Made by a program: the position numbers and the translations under genes | Assembly: GCA_951812925.1 (NCBI GenBank) | Contig: OX638372.1 | Location: 7,192,001-7,256,000 of the forward strand | Source: Calliopum simillimum | Lineage: Eukaryota > Arthropoda > Insecta > Diptera > Lauxaniidae | DNA: 64,000 nt | Reading direction: 5' to 3' | Shown here: piece after piece, positions 47,326 to 60,400 of the stretch | Numbering within the stretch: the first letter of the stretch is position 1 | Layout of the letters: every line of letters begins with the position of its first letter | The notes under the pieces: generated by a model | What the model was told of the DNA's origin: nothing | The model's database searches: none | What the model saw: the letters and a program-made list of their open reading frames with translations, nothing else

Positions 47326-48534
47326 TTCTCATTAGGCCTGAGACACTTTTATCTTCATAATCAATCAACAGGATCCCTTCTGAGTTCCAAAAGACTATCG
47401 CAGCAAAATTCAAAACCATGATTTTTGGATTTTGCCAATTTAAAAAAATTTTATTTCTGCAATCTCCAAACTTTTTAATGTTGAGACTTATACTGCGACA
47501 ATGAGATTTTTTTTTTTTTTTTTTTGTTTATGTTTTGGCAAGGCCAAAGATAACACCCTTATTACTTTTATTTTTTAATTAAAATTAAATTTTTCGCTAA
47601 TTCGTAAACTGCTGATTGATAGTTACCATTCAATATATCAAAAAACGATACCTGCACATCAATGCTATTGTATGAAATGCAACTTTAATGATTCCATAAA
47701 AGGTATTATCAAAATTATTTTATTTAGCTCAGACAAGATTCCTTAAATTACAGACTGGTGCCTCCTCCGCCCTGTGATATAGGGCACCAATGATATGCTG
47801 CAATTATATTAAATGATGGTTAGCGTACGTGCACTTTCAACACCTTGAAAAACAGATGTGTGGCCAACATCCTCTGGCAACAAGTGGCAAAATCCCAATT
47901 TTTTTTTTTTCATTTTTGACTTCATGATTCCTTTCTTTTATTTCCGAAAAAGCAAAAAAATCGCAACTTGATTATGCAATCCATTATCTTTAACAAGCAC
48001 GACCTGGCATCAGAAGCATTTTGTAATTTTTTCAGCATAATGTTCCAAATTTAATGTACTCCAGTTTGTACTCGTATGTAAGTACTTACATATATTGTTA
48101 TAAGTATACATATTTATTTAATTTTATTTAATTTAATAAATTACACTAATTGATTTAAAGTATGCGCAAATTGTTATTTAGAGGTTATTGATGTTTAACA
48201 TTACCAATATGATCGGTTTTTTGATTTAATTTTTAATTGAATTTTAAATTTTGTTAAAGTTGGTTGACTGCTTGCGTTGGTCAGTTATTTAGGTTGATTT
48301 CAGGTTTTATATAATAAAAATATCATATAACGTTAAGCATTACAAAGTGATAGACACTTTTGACGTGAGCATCAATTTGCACTTCGATTTGAAGTGGACC
48401 TATTGCAAGACTGTAAGTAAATATCGTGAAAGCTCGAACTTTATATATATGTCATTTTGAAGGTACATTTGACAGCTGACAAAATCAGTCAACAAAACAA
48501 TTTTATCTTGTGTGCATCATTATTATTTTTCACG
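47326..48534. other. Non-coding stretch with a short shared repeat
   Basis: ttttggcaaggccaaagata with aacacccttattac, near 47533-47570, recurs near 62318-62350. No gene. Confidence 0.4.
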
Positions 48535-49170
48535 ATGAATAACTTCGAAAATTGGAGAAAAAGACAGCATTTGCGGGAGGTTCTGTTGGGTCATTTTTTT
48601 GCAAAGAAAACTGCTGCGGAAAGTCATAGTTTGCTTGTAGAGGTTTATGAGGACTATACTCCAGCTGAATCAAGCTGTCGTGAGTGGTTTCGACGGTTTA
48701 AAAGTGGTGATTTTGATGTCGAAGACAAAGAACGTCCTGGTCAGGACCAGCTAGGTGTGATCCATTATGAGCTGTTGCCAGGTGGCCAAACCATTAATGC
48801 TCAACTCTATCGTCAACAGAGCGGCCAACGTATGCGACCAGACACGAGTCAATCATTTTCCACCACGATAACGCTCGGCCACATATTGCTGTCACAGTCA
48901 AAAATTATCTGGAAAACAACGGATGGAAAATCTATACAAATTTTGCCTCACCCGCCTTATAGCCCAGACCTTGCACCATCAGACTACCATTTGTTCCGAT
49001 CAATGCAGAATGCCCTATCAGAAATACGGTTCACTTAAGTTCAAGATATCGAAAATTGGCTCGATTCATTTTTGGCCGCCAAGCCGGCGTAATTTTTTTG
49101 GGATGGAATTCATAAATTGCCTGAAAGATGGGGAAATGTTGTAGCTTCCAATGGACAATACTTTGAATAA
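48535..49170 (+). pseudogene. Mariner transposase, internally deleted and broken
   Basis: The frame starts MNNFENWRKRQHLREVLLG and runs through the helix-turn-helix region (KTAAESHSLLVEVYEDYTP, WFRRFKSGDFDVEDKERPG), typical of mariner. It then jumps straight to DQLGVIHYELLPGGQTINAQ, so the linker and start of the catalytic part, usually about 60-70 residues, are deleted. A second small deletion or change removes the HDNAxPH block before LPHPPYSPDLAPSDYHLF, which keeps the last catalytic Asp. A stop follows at 49036. The frame then continues QDIENWLDSFLAAKPA and IHKLPERWGNVVASNGQYFE to a natural end at 49168-49170. With two deletions and in-frame stops it cannot be active. Confidence 0.85.
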
Positions 49171-49209
49171 AATATATTGTAATATTTTTCCACAATAAAG
49201 CATCAAATT

Positions 49210-49248
49210 TCGCTGAAAAATTCCGGTTTTTAAGTTGTACACCCAATA
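49210..49248 (+). repeat. 3' terminal inverted repeat of the mariner element
   Basis: gaaaaattccggtttttaag with ttgtacacccaa, followed by TA, is the typical mariner right end. I found no matching left end (ttgggtgtacaa) upstream of 48535, so the 5' end is lost or strongly diverged. Confidence 0.65.
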
Positions 49249-50692
49249 CATAGCAGTACGGAACTAAGACATTTACGGGTTTTTATTACAGAAATCAATC
49301 AATTGGTCACTTCAGAAGAAAAGACCGCGGATTTCTATTAAATTAAAGCGTGGAAATTGGAGACAGGGTTGAAAATGCACATTTTACAGATTTTTCAATA
49401 ACGAAAGAAGCAAAATTTCGATATATTTTATAATTTTTTTAGGATAAGAGATAGATAAAGATCTATGTATGTAGCTCAATATAAAAAAGTAGATAAAATT
49501 TCCTAAAAAATGAGACATTAAAATCTTACAAAAAAGTGAATAAGACAAAAAATGCTTAGAATCGTCCAAGAAATATGTCTAAATTTTTCCAGAATTTTTA
49601 AATTTTCTGTCCCCAAAAATTTTGACAAAAAATCCAACGTATTCCTCGGATGATTCTAAACATTTTTTTCCTGACACACTTTTTTCGTAAGACGCCTTGG
49701 TATTGAATAAAAACCGTTTTTCAAATAAGCCATTTTGATGGCAAATTTAATTCTCTACAAAAAGTTCTCTATAAAAAAATATTGAAATTTAGCTCCGTTC
49801 ACTAATAAGTGTTTACGCAGAAATGCCCCTAATTTTGCTTTATAAACATCCCAGCAAATCCTGTAACCGTTACCAAACTTATTTCGTAAAAGTTACAAAT
49901 CTCGTATTGTACCAGTTACATTTCTTCTAGCATCGGGAAAAAAATAACCACTTTTGCCCTATACGTGTGACCTTGCATCCCTGTCGTACAAATAATGAAA
50001 AAACTAGTTGCCTTTTTCTATTCTTTTGAAAATACATGTGAGTGCATCCCTATCTTATCAATGAGATTTCCTCATAAGACAAATGATGAAAAAACTAAGG
50101 TTGTCCCTTTCTTTTTCAAATTCCTTGTTGACATTCTTCTTTCAATAAAAATAAATAATACATACAAAAATAAAACAGAATTCTTTGAAAAATATTTTAT
50201 TGTCACTTTGTTTTTTTTTTTTTACATAATTTAAACAAATTACAATATATACACACAGGATTGATATCGGTTGCACGAAATTGAATCAAGGAGCTTCTTG
50301 ATGGCTTCAATCTGTATATAAATCTGCAGCAGGAAGTTTTCTTGACAATTCGAAAAATTGGGAAAATTGCACGTACTCGTACATGCATACGTATTTTGAA
50401 AGAAAAAAAATTGTATTAGTTTTTGGTGGGGCTAAAAGCTTAATTCTATTTACTTTACCTTTTCGATGCTGATGTTGAATTTAAATTTGTTCAATTTAAC
50501 CACTTCAATTGATGGATATTTTTTTCTGTCATTTTGATATAGTTTTTGGGTATGAATGAATACAGAACATATTTTTATACTTATAACTATAGTTAACACA
50601 TTCTTAACTTCTATGTGGTAGTAAATGAGAAAAATGTATCATGGTATGTGTTTAACGGGTCGGTTCATAATTCAATATGGTTATGTAGGATT
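49249..50692. other. Non-coding stretch with a relic MITE
   Basis: About 49600-49740 resembles the middle of the MITE at 16281-16818 (cgtattcctcggatga, cacacttttttcgtaa, gaataaaaaccgttttt). No gene. Confidence 0.4.
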
Positions 50693-51220
50693 TGCTGGGA
50701 TATTACCAAAGCTGACCCATAAAGGCGGCAACACTACCAACTAACGCGGCCAATTCGCACTCGCTAGTTTTGACTATGGCATCGCCGTCTCACTCACCCT
50801 ATGGTCAAACGTCAATTTGTTGCATGACAATGGAAAATCGTCACTAGGAATTTTTTCGTCATAAAGAACAAAAGCAGGAGTTTTCTCCGCAAATAAAAAT
50901 CTAATATTATTTTTAAAACTGCACTTAAAACTAATTAAAAACTACTAGTGACTACCTAAAGTAACTTACGACTAGAATCAAAACTAGCTAAAAGTGATAG
51001 TTGTGCAATTATCCTACTTAAAAATAAAGACTTAACCTAACCTACAAATAACAGAAGTGTATTTCACTCAGTGATTAAGCCTGCAGCCGTCGTGATCACA
51101 TTCGTCATCCAAAGCTATTGCCAGTGCAATCAACTGGTTGTTTTAGCCACGTCATCCAAGTGCAGTTGAAGCCGTGACCTTCATCGACAGCATGTGTCTC
51201 CAGCTCAGCTCATCAAGGTA
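50693..51220 (+). mobile_element. Possible solo LTR (BEL-like)
   Basis: Starts tgctgggatattaccaaagc, and the GC content (cggcaacactaccaactaac, atggcatcgccgtctcactc) differs from the surroundings. It has an AATAAA followed by a cytosine-rich part and ends near catca. This is how fly BEL-type LTRs look. No matching second LTR, coding region or target duplication is seen, so it is a guess. Confidence 0.35.
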
Positions 51221-51359
51221 ACACTCGGAAATTGAATTATATCGAAAGATATACGATTTGGTCCCTGACCAAACAATTAATGTTTTTTGAATTAGTGCAC
51301 TTTACATATGCGCTAAATTTTATTCCTATGCGTCAAACATTTTCTGAGAATATCAGATT

Positions 51360-51706
51360 TTGTTTTAGGGGCGTGACCCGCTTATTTTTCTAGCCTATAA
51401 CCTTCCCCTGATCTGAACTAACATACTCTGAAACTTTCATCGAAATCAATGAAGTGGTTTTCAACATTTTGAAAAATTATGCAAGGTAACATGGACTATT
51501 GTCTGAGCTTCCCAAGTTTTTGCCCAGAGATTGTTCTTACTGTTTCAAGTATAAGTTTGCATTTTAGTTGCATTCCCTTTAATTCTGCACTAAATATAAC
51601 ATTTCATATAAGAGGTAGGCATACCGATTTCAGTTATTTTTAATCTCAAGAATTATCTTTTACGACGAAAGTTGTGTATAAAGCTTTATTGGTGTAGGGT
51701 ATAAAA
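51360..51706 (-). repeat. Dispersed tataccctacacc repeat, diverged reverse copy
   Basis: The minus strand starts ttttataccctacaccaat and later has gaaatcggtatgcctacc and a ggcgt-type word, weakly matching 24222-24430. Confidence 0.4.
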
Positions 51707-53644
51707 TTGTTTCGAGGTATACTATTTTAAAAAGAAGACACATTTTTAATCGAATTTTATGTGTTTTTCTTGTGTAGATCAGTAATTTCTTATAAAAGAA
51801 ATATCTTAAATTTGTAACGAGTTTCTTTTAAATAGTTAAGCAGTATTTTCCATGATTGTTTCCATATGAAATCATGCATTACGGAGTCAGACAGTTGTCT
51901 CATTTCGCGAAATGTTTTATCATCTTAACAGTATTCGAAATCAAAGCAATTTTACGTCACATTAGCATAAATATTCAAGATAAAATCCCTTCCATTAAGA
52001 ACCTCGTATATACCAACCATTTGGAAACTTTTCCTTTTTTGTTTTGCGCACTATTGCAAAATATCCTCGTATCTGTTGTTTTGTCTTGTTTCTGCTGATG
52101 CCGTTGTTTTTGTTACCATAACCATCATTTAACTAATTTCTATTTTATCATTTATGTGTAGGTGTATTAGTGAGCTTATCTCTTTGAAATTTCAGGCATT
52201 TTGTTTTGCTCGATGCTTGTTTGTTTCGCCAAAAACTTTTATTGAGCTATCCCGGTAGAAAAATATATATTCCAGTAATTTTTAGATCTGAATCATCCAT
52301 ATATCATACAAGGACATTTAACAATGCTTTTGAACTTTCAATCAAAGTCGTATTAATATCTATCAAAATATGCTTATTATTATTATTATTATTTCGAATT
52401 CGGTGAGAAATAGTTCTTTCACATCAAGATTTTGAAATATCCCTTATATCGTATAATAAGAAAACACAAATAATTTCGAAACAAAACCGCTCGGCTCCTT
52501 GGGCAGATCAGACGTTAGATATTCGGAGACTACTACCGTTCATGTATATGACAATTCTGTTTCACTGATTAGATAAACTTCAGGTCAAAACTGTTTACTT
52601 TCGGCGAGAACACGTTAAAATTCAACGTTCTTTAAATAATTTCCTATTGGAATTTTCACAAATTACACACAATGTACATGTGGATGTATGTGTAACTAAC
52701 AAACGAATGAATTTTCATATGTATTTTGGCAATCCAGATAAACCAAACTTAAAATAAGATTAATCATGTGGCATTTGGTATAAAACTCAAATTATTTATT
52801 CAAAATGTTGGTCCAATTGTTTAGTTTGTTCGTTCATTTCTATCATTGGTGTGGCATTTTTTTCTCTTGTCTGTTGATTGTATTTTAAGTAAAGTATTTA
52901 CAGAGGTTTTTATGGCTACGATCTTATGGTCATTCGAACATGCATACATTCTTATGAACACGCACACGAATACCACTTAAACCACAATACTCTACAACAG
53001 CAATTCTAACACCCACAAAAGGAGTGCAAACATTTGCGGTAAGTAAGAACGTTATGTTTTATCCAATTAGCCACAGCTGCAATATGACCAAAAGAATTGC
53101 AATTTATTGCTTACTTTTCTAAAGGAATTTTATTGACTGGATTAAGTAAGCAACATAGGTACATTTGTATTTGTAGAGAGAGCCATTTAGATTGGATAAG
53201 TGGTGCAGTAAATGTGCATTTCATAAGTGACATGTAATGCTTAGTTACGAGCATATCCCATATGTATGCATTTTACCTGGATTATGGTTGCAGGATAATA
53301 TCCTTCATCATATAATGGTATTGTTTTTCCTAGTTTTAAAAGGAAGCATTTTGTTTTTGAAACATTAAAGCTGTAGAAGAATGATTGCATTGGGTCATTT
53401 ATGGAAGAATGTATCCCTTACCACGTCAATTTCAACAAAATTACTTTTGACAAAAGTTCGTATTTTGGGCACTTATAAGTGGTACATTAGTGTTGGATCT
53501 GAATCCAACCGATTACAAATTTGTATTTTGTTGTTCCAAATTTAAAAAATATTCTTTTTCCCATCTAAGATTCGCACTGATATTATGAATTCAGTATGAA
53601 TAACTATACAAAAAAACAAATATTTTCTATTTATGAAATTGCGA
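51707..53644. other. Non-coding stretch, no gene
   Basis: AT-rich, with a (tta)n run at 52374-52392. Nothing else is supported. Confidence 0.35.
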
Positions 53645-53650
53645 TTTATT
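53645..53650 (-). promoter_or_regulatory. Poly(A) signal of cuticle gene 3
   Basis: AATAAA on the minus strand, 86 bp past the stop codon at 53736. Confidence 0.5.
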
Positions 53651-53735
53651 AGACAATACTGATGTTTACTGATTAGCTTCAAAAACACTAAAGACTATGG
53701 CTTTTTAGTAACTTTAAGTGTCACAATATCACTTT

Positions 53736-55374
53736 TTAAAAATAATTTCGGCGTGTTGTAGTAGTAATTGGTATTCTTGGAGACTGTGTTGTAACTGATG
53801 GTTTGTAGTCATGTTGCTCCTTAAATTCTGGCACATCAATGGATCGAGGTAAATTGGGATAAACGTGTGGTGTAATGGCTGAAAGAAGAAGCAAATTATG
53901 AAATATATATTTAAGAATTAATAACCTCAAGGATATCTAATGTTCAATTATAAATCGCAAGTAATAAATATAGCAGTTTGTTACGATGAAGTAGTGATCA
54001 AAAAGTAAAAATCCCCTTTGCCATTTAAGTATAAACAGCAATGCTTAAGATTTTAATAATCATAAAATAGACTGACCATTTACTTGATGGCTCAGTCAGG
54101 CACAGAAAAAAAATTCTGTAATATATGGTCTATGATTTATCCTCTATGGTATGTAGTCCATAATCTGCAGTATATCTTTGTCTATAATGCGCAATAAATG
54201 GTTATGATCTGTCCTTTGTGGTCTATTGACATAAGATGCATAATCTTGTAGCATTTGGTTATAGTATTATTTGAAATAAAATTAAATGAAATGTGGTCTA
54301 TGAACTGTCCTTTATGGTCTATGGCCAATAATATATGGTCAATGGTCCATAATCTTTGGTCTTTGATCTGTTATTCAAAGTAAATGGTCCATAAGCTAAA
54401 ATTGTTATAAAAAAAAAAATAAAAAAACTACACAGCACAATATGCGTCCATCTTAAATCTGGAACCGTTCCAGGATAAGCATGAAAATTCGGTGCATTTC
54501 CGGGACGTTTTTGAATCCGGGACAAAAAGGCAAATTCCTGGACTGTCTCACAAAACCCAAGACTTGGTCACCCTATCATAAGCCCGTAATTCATTTTCAA
54601 TGAACTTATTGATTTCTGGATAATTCATTTTATTACCTAATAAGTATGCTCTCAATTCCGATTTCGATCAGAATCGGAATGAAGTCAACTTTAAGATGCT
54701 CTGCGCATCGAAATTGAACACCACCTCGGATAGAAAAGAGAAGCCAATTTTATTTTTTGCAATACAATTCCGATTCCACTTGTTTTTCAAAACGCAGAGC
54801 ACTTTAAGATTGATTCCATTCCGTTTCCGATCAAAGTTGGATTTGAGATCATGCCTGTAGATGTTTATTCAATAAATTTCATTTTTTTTATATCATACTC
54901 TCTTCACTTACATTGATTCTGTCGATAACCATTGTGATCAGCATTATAGAATACAGTAATATAACGACCATCCGGCATGCGATACGAATAATAACCGAGT
55001 ACAACCAATGATTTAACATTATCTATGAGTAGGAAGTATCCACGTTCATAGCGTGCAGTACCATCAGCCAATTCATAACGAAATTCATAGCTGCCATCAG
55101 GGTAACGATGCGTATAACGTTCTAAAACACCTTCTTCAGTAGGAGCAGATGCGACGGGTCTTTTATTATCCTTATTTGTGTTGGTAAAAGAATTTGTGTT
55201 AAGCGATGATGAAGAAGAGGAAAATGCTGAACTCGAACCACCATAGTTATTAGTATTTTGCGCAGATGCTGCATGATAATAAGGCGCCTGTGCACTTGTG
55301 GCAGCATCAATTGCAATAAAATTGGTGGCAGCATAGGCCACAATAAACAAAACACTCACAAAAATTCGTTGCAT
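53736..55374 (-). CDS. Cuticular protein, RR domain (gene 3, 201 aa)
   Basis: Join of 55374-54912 and 53878-53736 on the minus strand. The intron of 1033 bp has a GTAAGT donor and a cttctttcag acceptor, and phase T|CC makes Ser. The protein has a signal peptide (MQRIFVSVLFIVAYAATNF, to about 25), a Ser/Asn/Thr-rich linker (26-85), and the chitin-binding type 4 (RR) domain at about 91-150: YPDGSYEFRYELADGTARYE, LGYYSYRMPDGRYITV, FYNADHNGYRQNQ. This is the most canonical RR domain of the three, including the MPDGR turn. The short tail begins NLPRSIDVPEFKEQ, sharing LPRS-x-DVPE with gene 2, and ends in Thr/Arg. An intron lies directly after the domain, as in gene 2. It is a secreted cuticle protein. 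Confidence 0.9.
54105..54410. repeat. Degenerate tandem repeat in the gene 3 intron
   Basis: Loose units of 15-20 bp such as tatggtctatgatctgtcct and tatggtccataatctttgg repeat across the intron. Confidence 0.65.
54650..54860. mobile_element. Small foldback MITE in the gene 3 intron
   Basis: The left arm (tttcgatcagaatcggaatg, aactttaagatgctctgcg) pairs with the right arm (cgcagagcactttaagattg, ccgtttccgatcaaagttgg). About 200 bp, diverged, with no target duplication seen. Confidence 0.55.
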
Positions 55375-56249
55375 TTTTTTTCCACTAAAAATATTGATGT
55401 TTTTAATAAAATTTTATTCTGTTTAATAAAATTTAAAAAAAAAATTTTAATGTTTTTTTTTTCGTTAATAAAATCTTTAATTCGCGCACCTTGCTTGGCA
55501 AACCCGAAAAAGCTAAATTTTACAAGTACGTACTTAGGTGTGTCCGTAACACGGTGCTAAAAGTGTTTAATTCAAAATTCTCTCATTGTTTGGCTTTTTA
55601 TATTAAAAATTATTTGCGACAAGATACAAAACGATACAAAATACGAGCACACAAGTTTATAATAATAATTATGTATGTATGTCGAAAGGAAGACGTCAAA
55701 ATTCACAACACTCAATCAACAAACAAAAATCTCTGCGTTAACATTATTATCATTGTCATCATAATCATCGTGATGATCATCATCATCATCACCACCATCA
55801 TGATCATTACACTTATATGCGGTGATCACTCCCGCTCTGCTTAGTCAGTGAACATCAAGCAGTGTCGTTATTTTGAACTTGATTAGCGGCATAATCATCA
55901 GCATCATCATCATCCTCATTGGGTTTATTGTTATACAGCTAAAATTCGCGTTTTGAATTCGCAAAATTTCCATGACTAAAAATAAACCACACACTAGCAA
56001 TGACAAAAAAAAAACATCTATCTGATGTTCTTTGATAATTTTGGTACAAATATTGACCTCTCACGAAGAAGGCTTACCACAAAAAAAAAATCCCGTGAGC
56101 AATTTTTGCGTCACATTTTCTGCGTTATTTTTTTTTTTTTTGCGACAATTCGTTATATCCCAATATATCTCGCAAGCCTTAGAAGCAATTTTGACGAAAT
56201 TTCGCAGGTGGGTGAAGGTTCCTGAAGATCATCCGCAGGCTTCATTGTC
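55375..56249. other. 5' region of cuticle gene 3 with microsatellites
   Basis: Contains the candidate TATA box and an (atc)n run near 55755-55800 and 55897-55915. No other gene. Confidence 0.35.
55594..55602 (-). promoter_or_regulatory. Candidate TATA box of cuticle gene 3
   Basis: The minus strand reads TATAAAAAG about 220 bp upstream of the ATG. It would imply a 5' leader of about 190 bp. Confidence 0.4.
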
Positions 56250-56730
56250 AAAATGAAAAATGTTTAGGTATACTAGAGGGCAAAAATCTATGAAAGGCCA
56301 TCAATTAGCCTTAATTGATTCATTTTCTGTGACACCCACATGATCCCGAAGGTTATCCGAAGGCTTTGTAGTCAAAACGAATAATATCTAGGTATACTAG
56401 TGGGAAATTATTTATGGCGTACCATCAACAAGCTTTAATTGAATGTTTCCATGGACACCCGAAGGCTCCTGAAATTCACCCGATGAATATCTGTGCGTGC
56501 TAGAGGAAAAATATCTATGGCGGACTATCAACAAGCCTTGATTGAATGTGTCCTTCGAAAGGCACCCGAAGTCTTCTTTGGCAAAACGAAGAATACTTAG
56601 ATATACTAAAGGTAAAAAACCTATGACGAACTGTCAACAAGTTTTAATTGATTATTTTCCTGTAACATCTGAAAGTTCCCCAAGGCAACAAAGTCAGAAC
56701 GAAGAATATCTAGATATTCAATTAGTGCTA
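56250..56730 (+). repeat. Satellite-like tandem array, ~104-125-bp units
   Basis: The word (g)gtatactag or gatatactaaag recurs at about 56267, 56392, 56496, 56600 and 56712. Each unit also has tatcaacaagcctt, ttgattg and cccgaaggct. Inverted relatives lie at 7019-7170 and 8358-8430. Confidence 0.8.
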
Positions 56731-56889
56731 CAACCATGTTTCACTTCCTTCACATTGGCTGCACGCGTACTTTTTTTATTTTTAAATAGAGTCTGTTTAT
56801 GAAAATATATTTTTTATATTTATAAATAACGCGACACATATGACATTTTCCTTTAAAACATTGAAATTTCATTTCTGTTTATTCAATCC

Positions 56890-57360
56890 TTTCAAGGCGT
56901 GTTTGCTCAACTGAACAAAATATGGTCTTCATCCGTTATATCCACTAAAACGAGAGTGCGCATTTTTGATTCGTATGTGAAATCGGTTTTGTTCTATGGG
57001 TGCGAAACATGGCTTGTTACTGAACAACTAACGAACAAGCTGAAAGTATTCGTCAACAAATGCTTAAGGCGTATACTAAAGATTTGGTGGCCTCGCACTA
57101 TATCAAATGCCGAGCTACATCAAAAATGCAATCAGAGGGCTAAAGCAAACGAGGTCAAGCTGCGCAAATGGGGATGGATTGGTCACACTCTCCGGAAACC
57201 ACACAGCGAAGTTTGTCGCCAGGCTATTGAGTGTAATCCACAAGGCGGTAGAGGGCGTGGTAGACCCAAAACCAACTGGAAAAGGTCGCTGGAAAAGGAA
57301 ATCCAAGAATCGGGAAAGTCGTGGCAAGAGATTAAAGTCATCGCAAGGGATCGTGACAAA
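56890..57360 (+). pseudogene. 3' fragment of a non-LTR reverse transcriptase
   Basis: The frame reads FAQLNKIWSSSVISTKTRVR, then VKSVLFYGCETWLVTEQLTN, KLKVFVNKCLRRILKI, RKWGWIGHTLRKPHSE, GGRGRGRPKTNWKRSLEKEI and SWQEIKVIARDRDKY. This is the end of the RT region (YGCETW) and the conserved basic tail (GHxLR, GRPKxxWxR) of a common invertebrate non-LTR group. The start is missing, so it is a 5'-truncated copy. Few breaks are visible, so it is fairly young. The end runs into an AAAATATA tail. Confidence 0.8.
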
Positions 57361-57446
57361 TATAAAAAAAAAAATATAAAAAATAATAAAAAATATAAAA
57401 AAAATATAAAAAAATATAAAAATATAAAAAATAATAAACTTTTTTT
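57361..57446 (+). repeat. 3' tail of the retroelement, (aaaatat)n
   Basis: A run of aaaaatat-type units directly follows the coding end, as at the 3' ends of many non-LTR elements. Confidence 0.7.
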
Positions 57447-60400
57447 TAAGTGTGTTGCTTAATGACATATAAATTATAACAATTAATAAATTATTATAAA
57501 AGCCTGAACAGCACAGATTTAAGTTGAACTTTATTCAAATAGAAATCAACTAAAGCATTTTTATTGTAAGTTATTTAGTATTGACCTATGGCATTTGATG
57601 AAAAAATAGTCTGATGATCATTCATTTATGATGGGAATATTGAAAGCTGGCTGGAGAATATTAGGACAATAAATATTTCCATTAACTATATCGTAGATGA
57701 AACTTTGTCAAACGCTTTGGAAATATCCAAATACACCACATTTGTGTAACCACCATCTTCAAATGAATTAGTGCAGTATCATGTAAATGTTCTGAGTTTT
57801 TCTAAAGCAGACCTACCAGGAAAAAAAGGCATGCGAATAAGTGCAGACTATACTTTTTACCGCAAAAAGTACCTTGTCACTAACAATGTTTTCAAAAAGT
57901 TTAGAGATGTTAGATGTTGGCCGATCATTTTCAATATTAGTTTTAGTTCAAGAATAAAAACAGTAGATATTACGGAAATTTTCTATATATCTGTAAGAGC
58001 ATGAGAAGAATCTGATTTGTTGAATATTTGTAAAAGCGAAATGGATATTGTTTTATCAAATTTTAAAACAAAGAGGAGCTTAGTCCATCTAAATGAAATA
58101 TTCAAACCATCTTTTCTTTTTTCAACATCATCTATGCTTAAGCTGACACATTCAAAATTTAGCAACAAATTATAATATTAACTATTTAATATTGACAACT
58201 ACAAAATTAAAAAAAAAATTTTGCAAATAAATCTACAGAATCAAAAAGAGAATCTTTGTAAAACATGGGTGAGAGGATATTTGAAGAACATTTTTGGATT
58301 GAACATATCCTCAGAATGATTTCGGAGAAGTTTTCAGTTACAGTTTCATATTTTCATCCGTTTTTAGTTAAAATTTTTAATTTTTTAGTCTTTTATGTAC
58401 AAAAAAATAAAAAATTTAAATAGACGAGACTTGGTAAAAACTTTACGATAGTAATTGTTCCACCCAAAAGCACATTGACCTTGTCTAGTGTGATGTTTTT
58501 TGTAAGTTTTGTCATTTCAGAATTCTTTAAATGCGCTAAGAGTAAAAAAAATTCTTCTTCCTCAAAGTACTTCCACTCTCTCTTACAATAGTTTTAAGGT
58601 GAGCTCCGTTCCTTAAAAAAAAATAATAATAATAATAAAAAAATCGAAAAAATATTTTTATTTACATTAATATTCATACATCATCGTAACAAATTGCTCT
58701 GATTCTACAGAGATAAAAGTGAAAAAGAAAACAAAAACAAAAGAAACAGAAAATAAACGTAAAACTGAACAAGCGAAACGAAAGAAAAAACGTGCGAGTT
58801 CCAGCAAACGGTTTGCTTTTTGGTAAAAAAATACTTTTTTTGGGCTTTTTTTTCTCGCAGATACATATTCTACAGACGTGCTTTTCATACCTGCGATATG
58901 TATTCATCCGTACCTACAAGAAACTGCTATTTCAATATCACAATTTTTTTGTTCTTCTGTGCGGCGCTGATGTCGGTGTGATCACATAATACCATATGTC
59001 AAAAATATAATGTTGCAATTAAATTAAGTTGAATATTTGTATTTTCTTGTTTTTGCTGATGTTTTGTATTTTACTTTTTTTTGTCATTTTATCTTGTAAA
59101 GAATTAGATAGATCATTCGGATGTTGTTGTTTTTTTGATGATATAACATTTGTTCTTAGAGAGTTAATTGTTTTAGCTTTTGTTTCAGACGATGATGGCA
59201 AAGTTACTTTGATGAAGCACTGATAGTGAAACATAAAATGGCTTTTAAAGCATGTTGAGCCATAAAATGGCAAAAGGTTGGGTTCGAAACAACATTGCTA
59301 ATGAACTTGCGAATTTTTCTTAAGGTTAAGTTTGATATTATTAAAAACCGACACGTCTTGGGGGATAGAGTTGACTGGAAAGAAGTTAATTCATACTTAT
59401 ATAGATTTCCAAGAGCACAAACATGTCATTGACATTTGTTGCTGAATTTTTTTGTTCTTCTAGCCCCTTCAGACCTGTAGTACACAAAAGTAAAACTAAC
59501 AAAAATATTAAAATTAAATTTTGCGCCTTTACGTGCTAAGACCCGTATGCAATGATTGTGCACGGAGAAAAAAATAGCTCGTACTACTTTATTTCTATTA
59601 AATTTGACTAGAATTTCAAGTCTACTAACTAGAACTACTCAAGAATTAATAGATTTGGCACAATGAATTCGGTATAAGGACTAAGTACCTGCACTCAAAA
59701 GTCGTGCAATCATAAATCTACACGCACTTAAGTTTGACTCAAATTTCGCTCAAAAAGGCATAAAATCTAAGTGAATATTGAGCATTTAAATTATTGTGCA
59801 AAATACTCTGTTTATTTTGTGGGTGGAGGAAAGTTAGTCATTTATTTGTTAGTTAAACAAACACAAACAAAACACAATTCATATGATAGTATACAGTGTA
59901 AATACATAATAAATACATATGTAACTGTTACACACAGTGGGAAATAAAATACGAGTTAAGTCTAAGAACATTGTGTGCTATACATATACACATTTATACA
60001 CGTATATTGTATACATATAGCACAATTATGGCACCAATAGCACTAGGCACAGCTCAAGCACTTGGTCGTAGGCATTTGTAAATTGGTTTTTCACCCAATA
60101 TTATTGTTATTATTATTATTATTGCCAATGCATGTTATAATGGGTTAAGGAAATATTTTATATTTACTGCGGTTATTTATTGTAATTGCTTTTTCAGAGT
60201 GCATTCGCAAGGGAATTAAGTGTGCACTAGAGATTGTGTGTGGTAAATATTTGGTGAAAATTTAGTCGTTAGGGGTTGGTTTGTTTGAATATTCCAAATA
60301 AATGAGAGAGATTTATTGATAGCTGTTATGTTGAATTCACCAAAAATGCATTTTACCTTTTGTAGCTTAGAGATAAATTGTTAGTAATATTAAAACCAAA

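Noticed and set aside
47176..47421. Plus-strand frame MEPNQDEDEMRISENFEA
   Set aside because: Antisense of a decayed mariner transposase whose motifs read on the minus strand.
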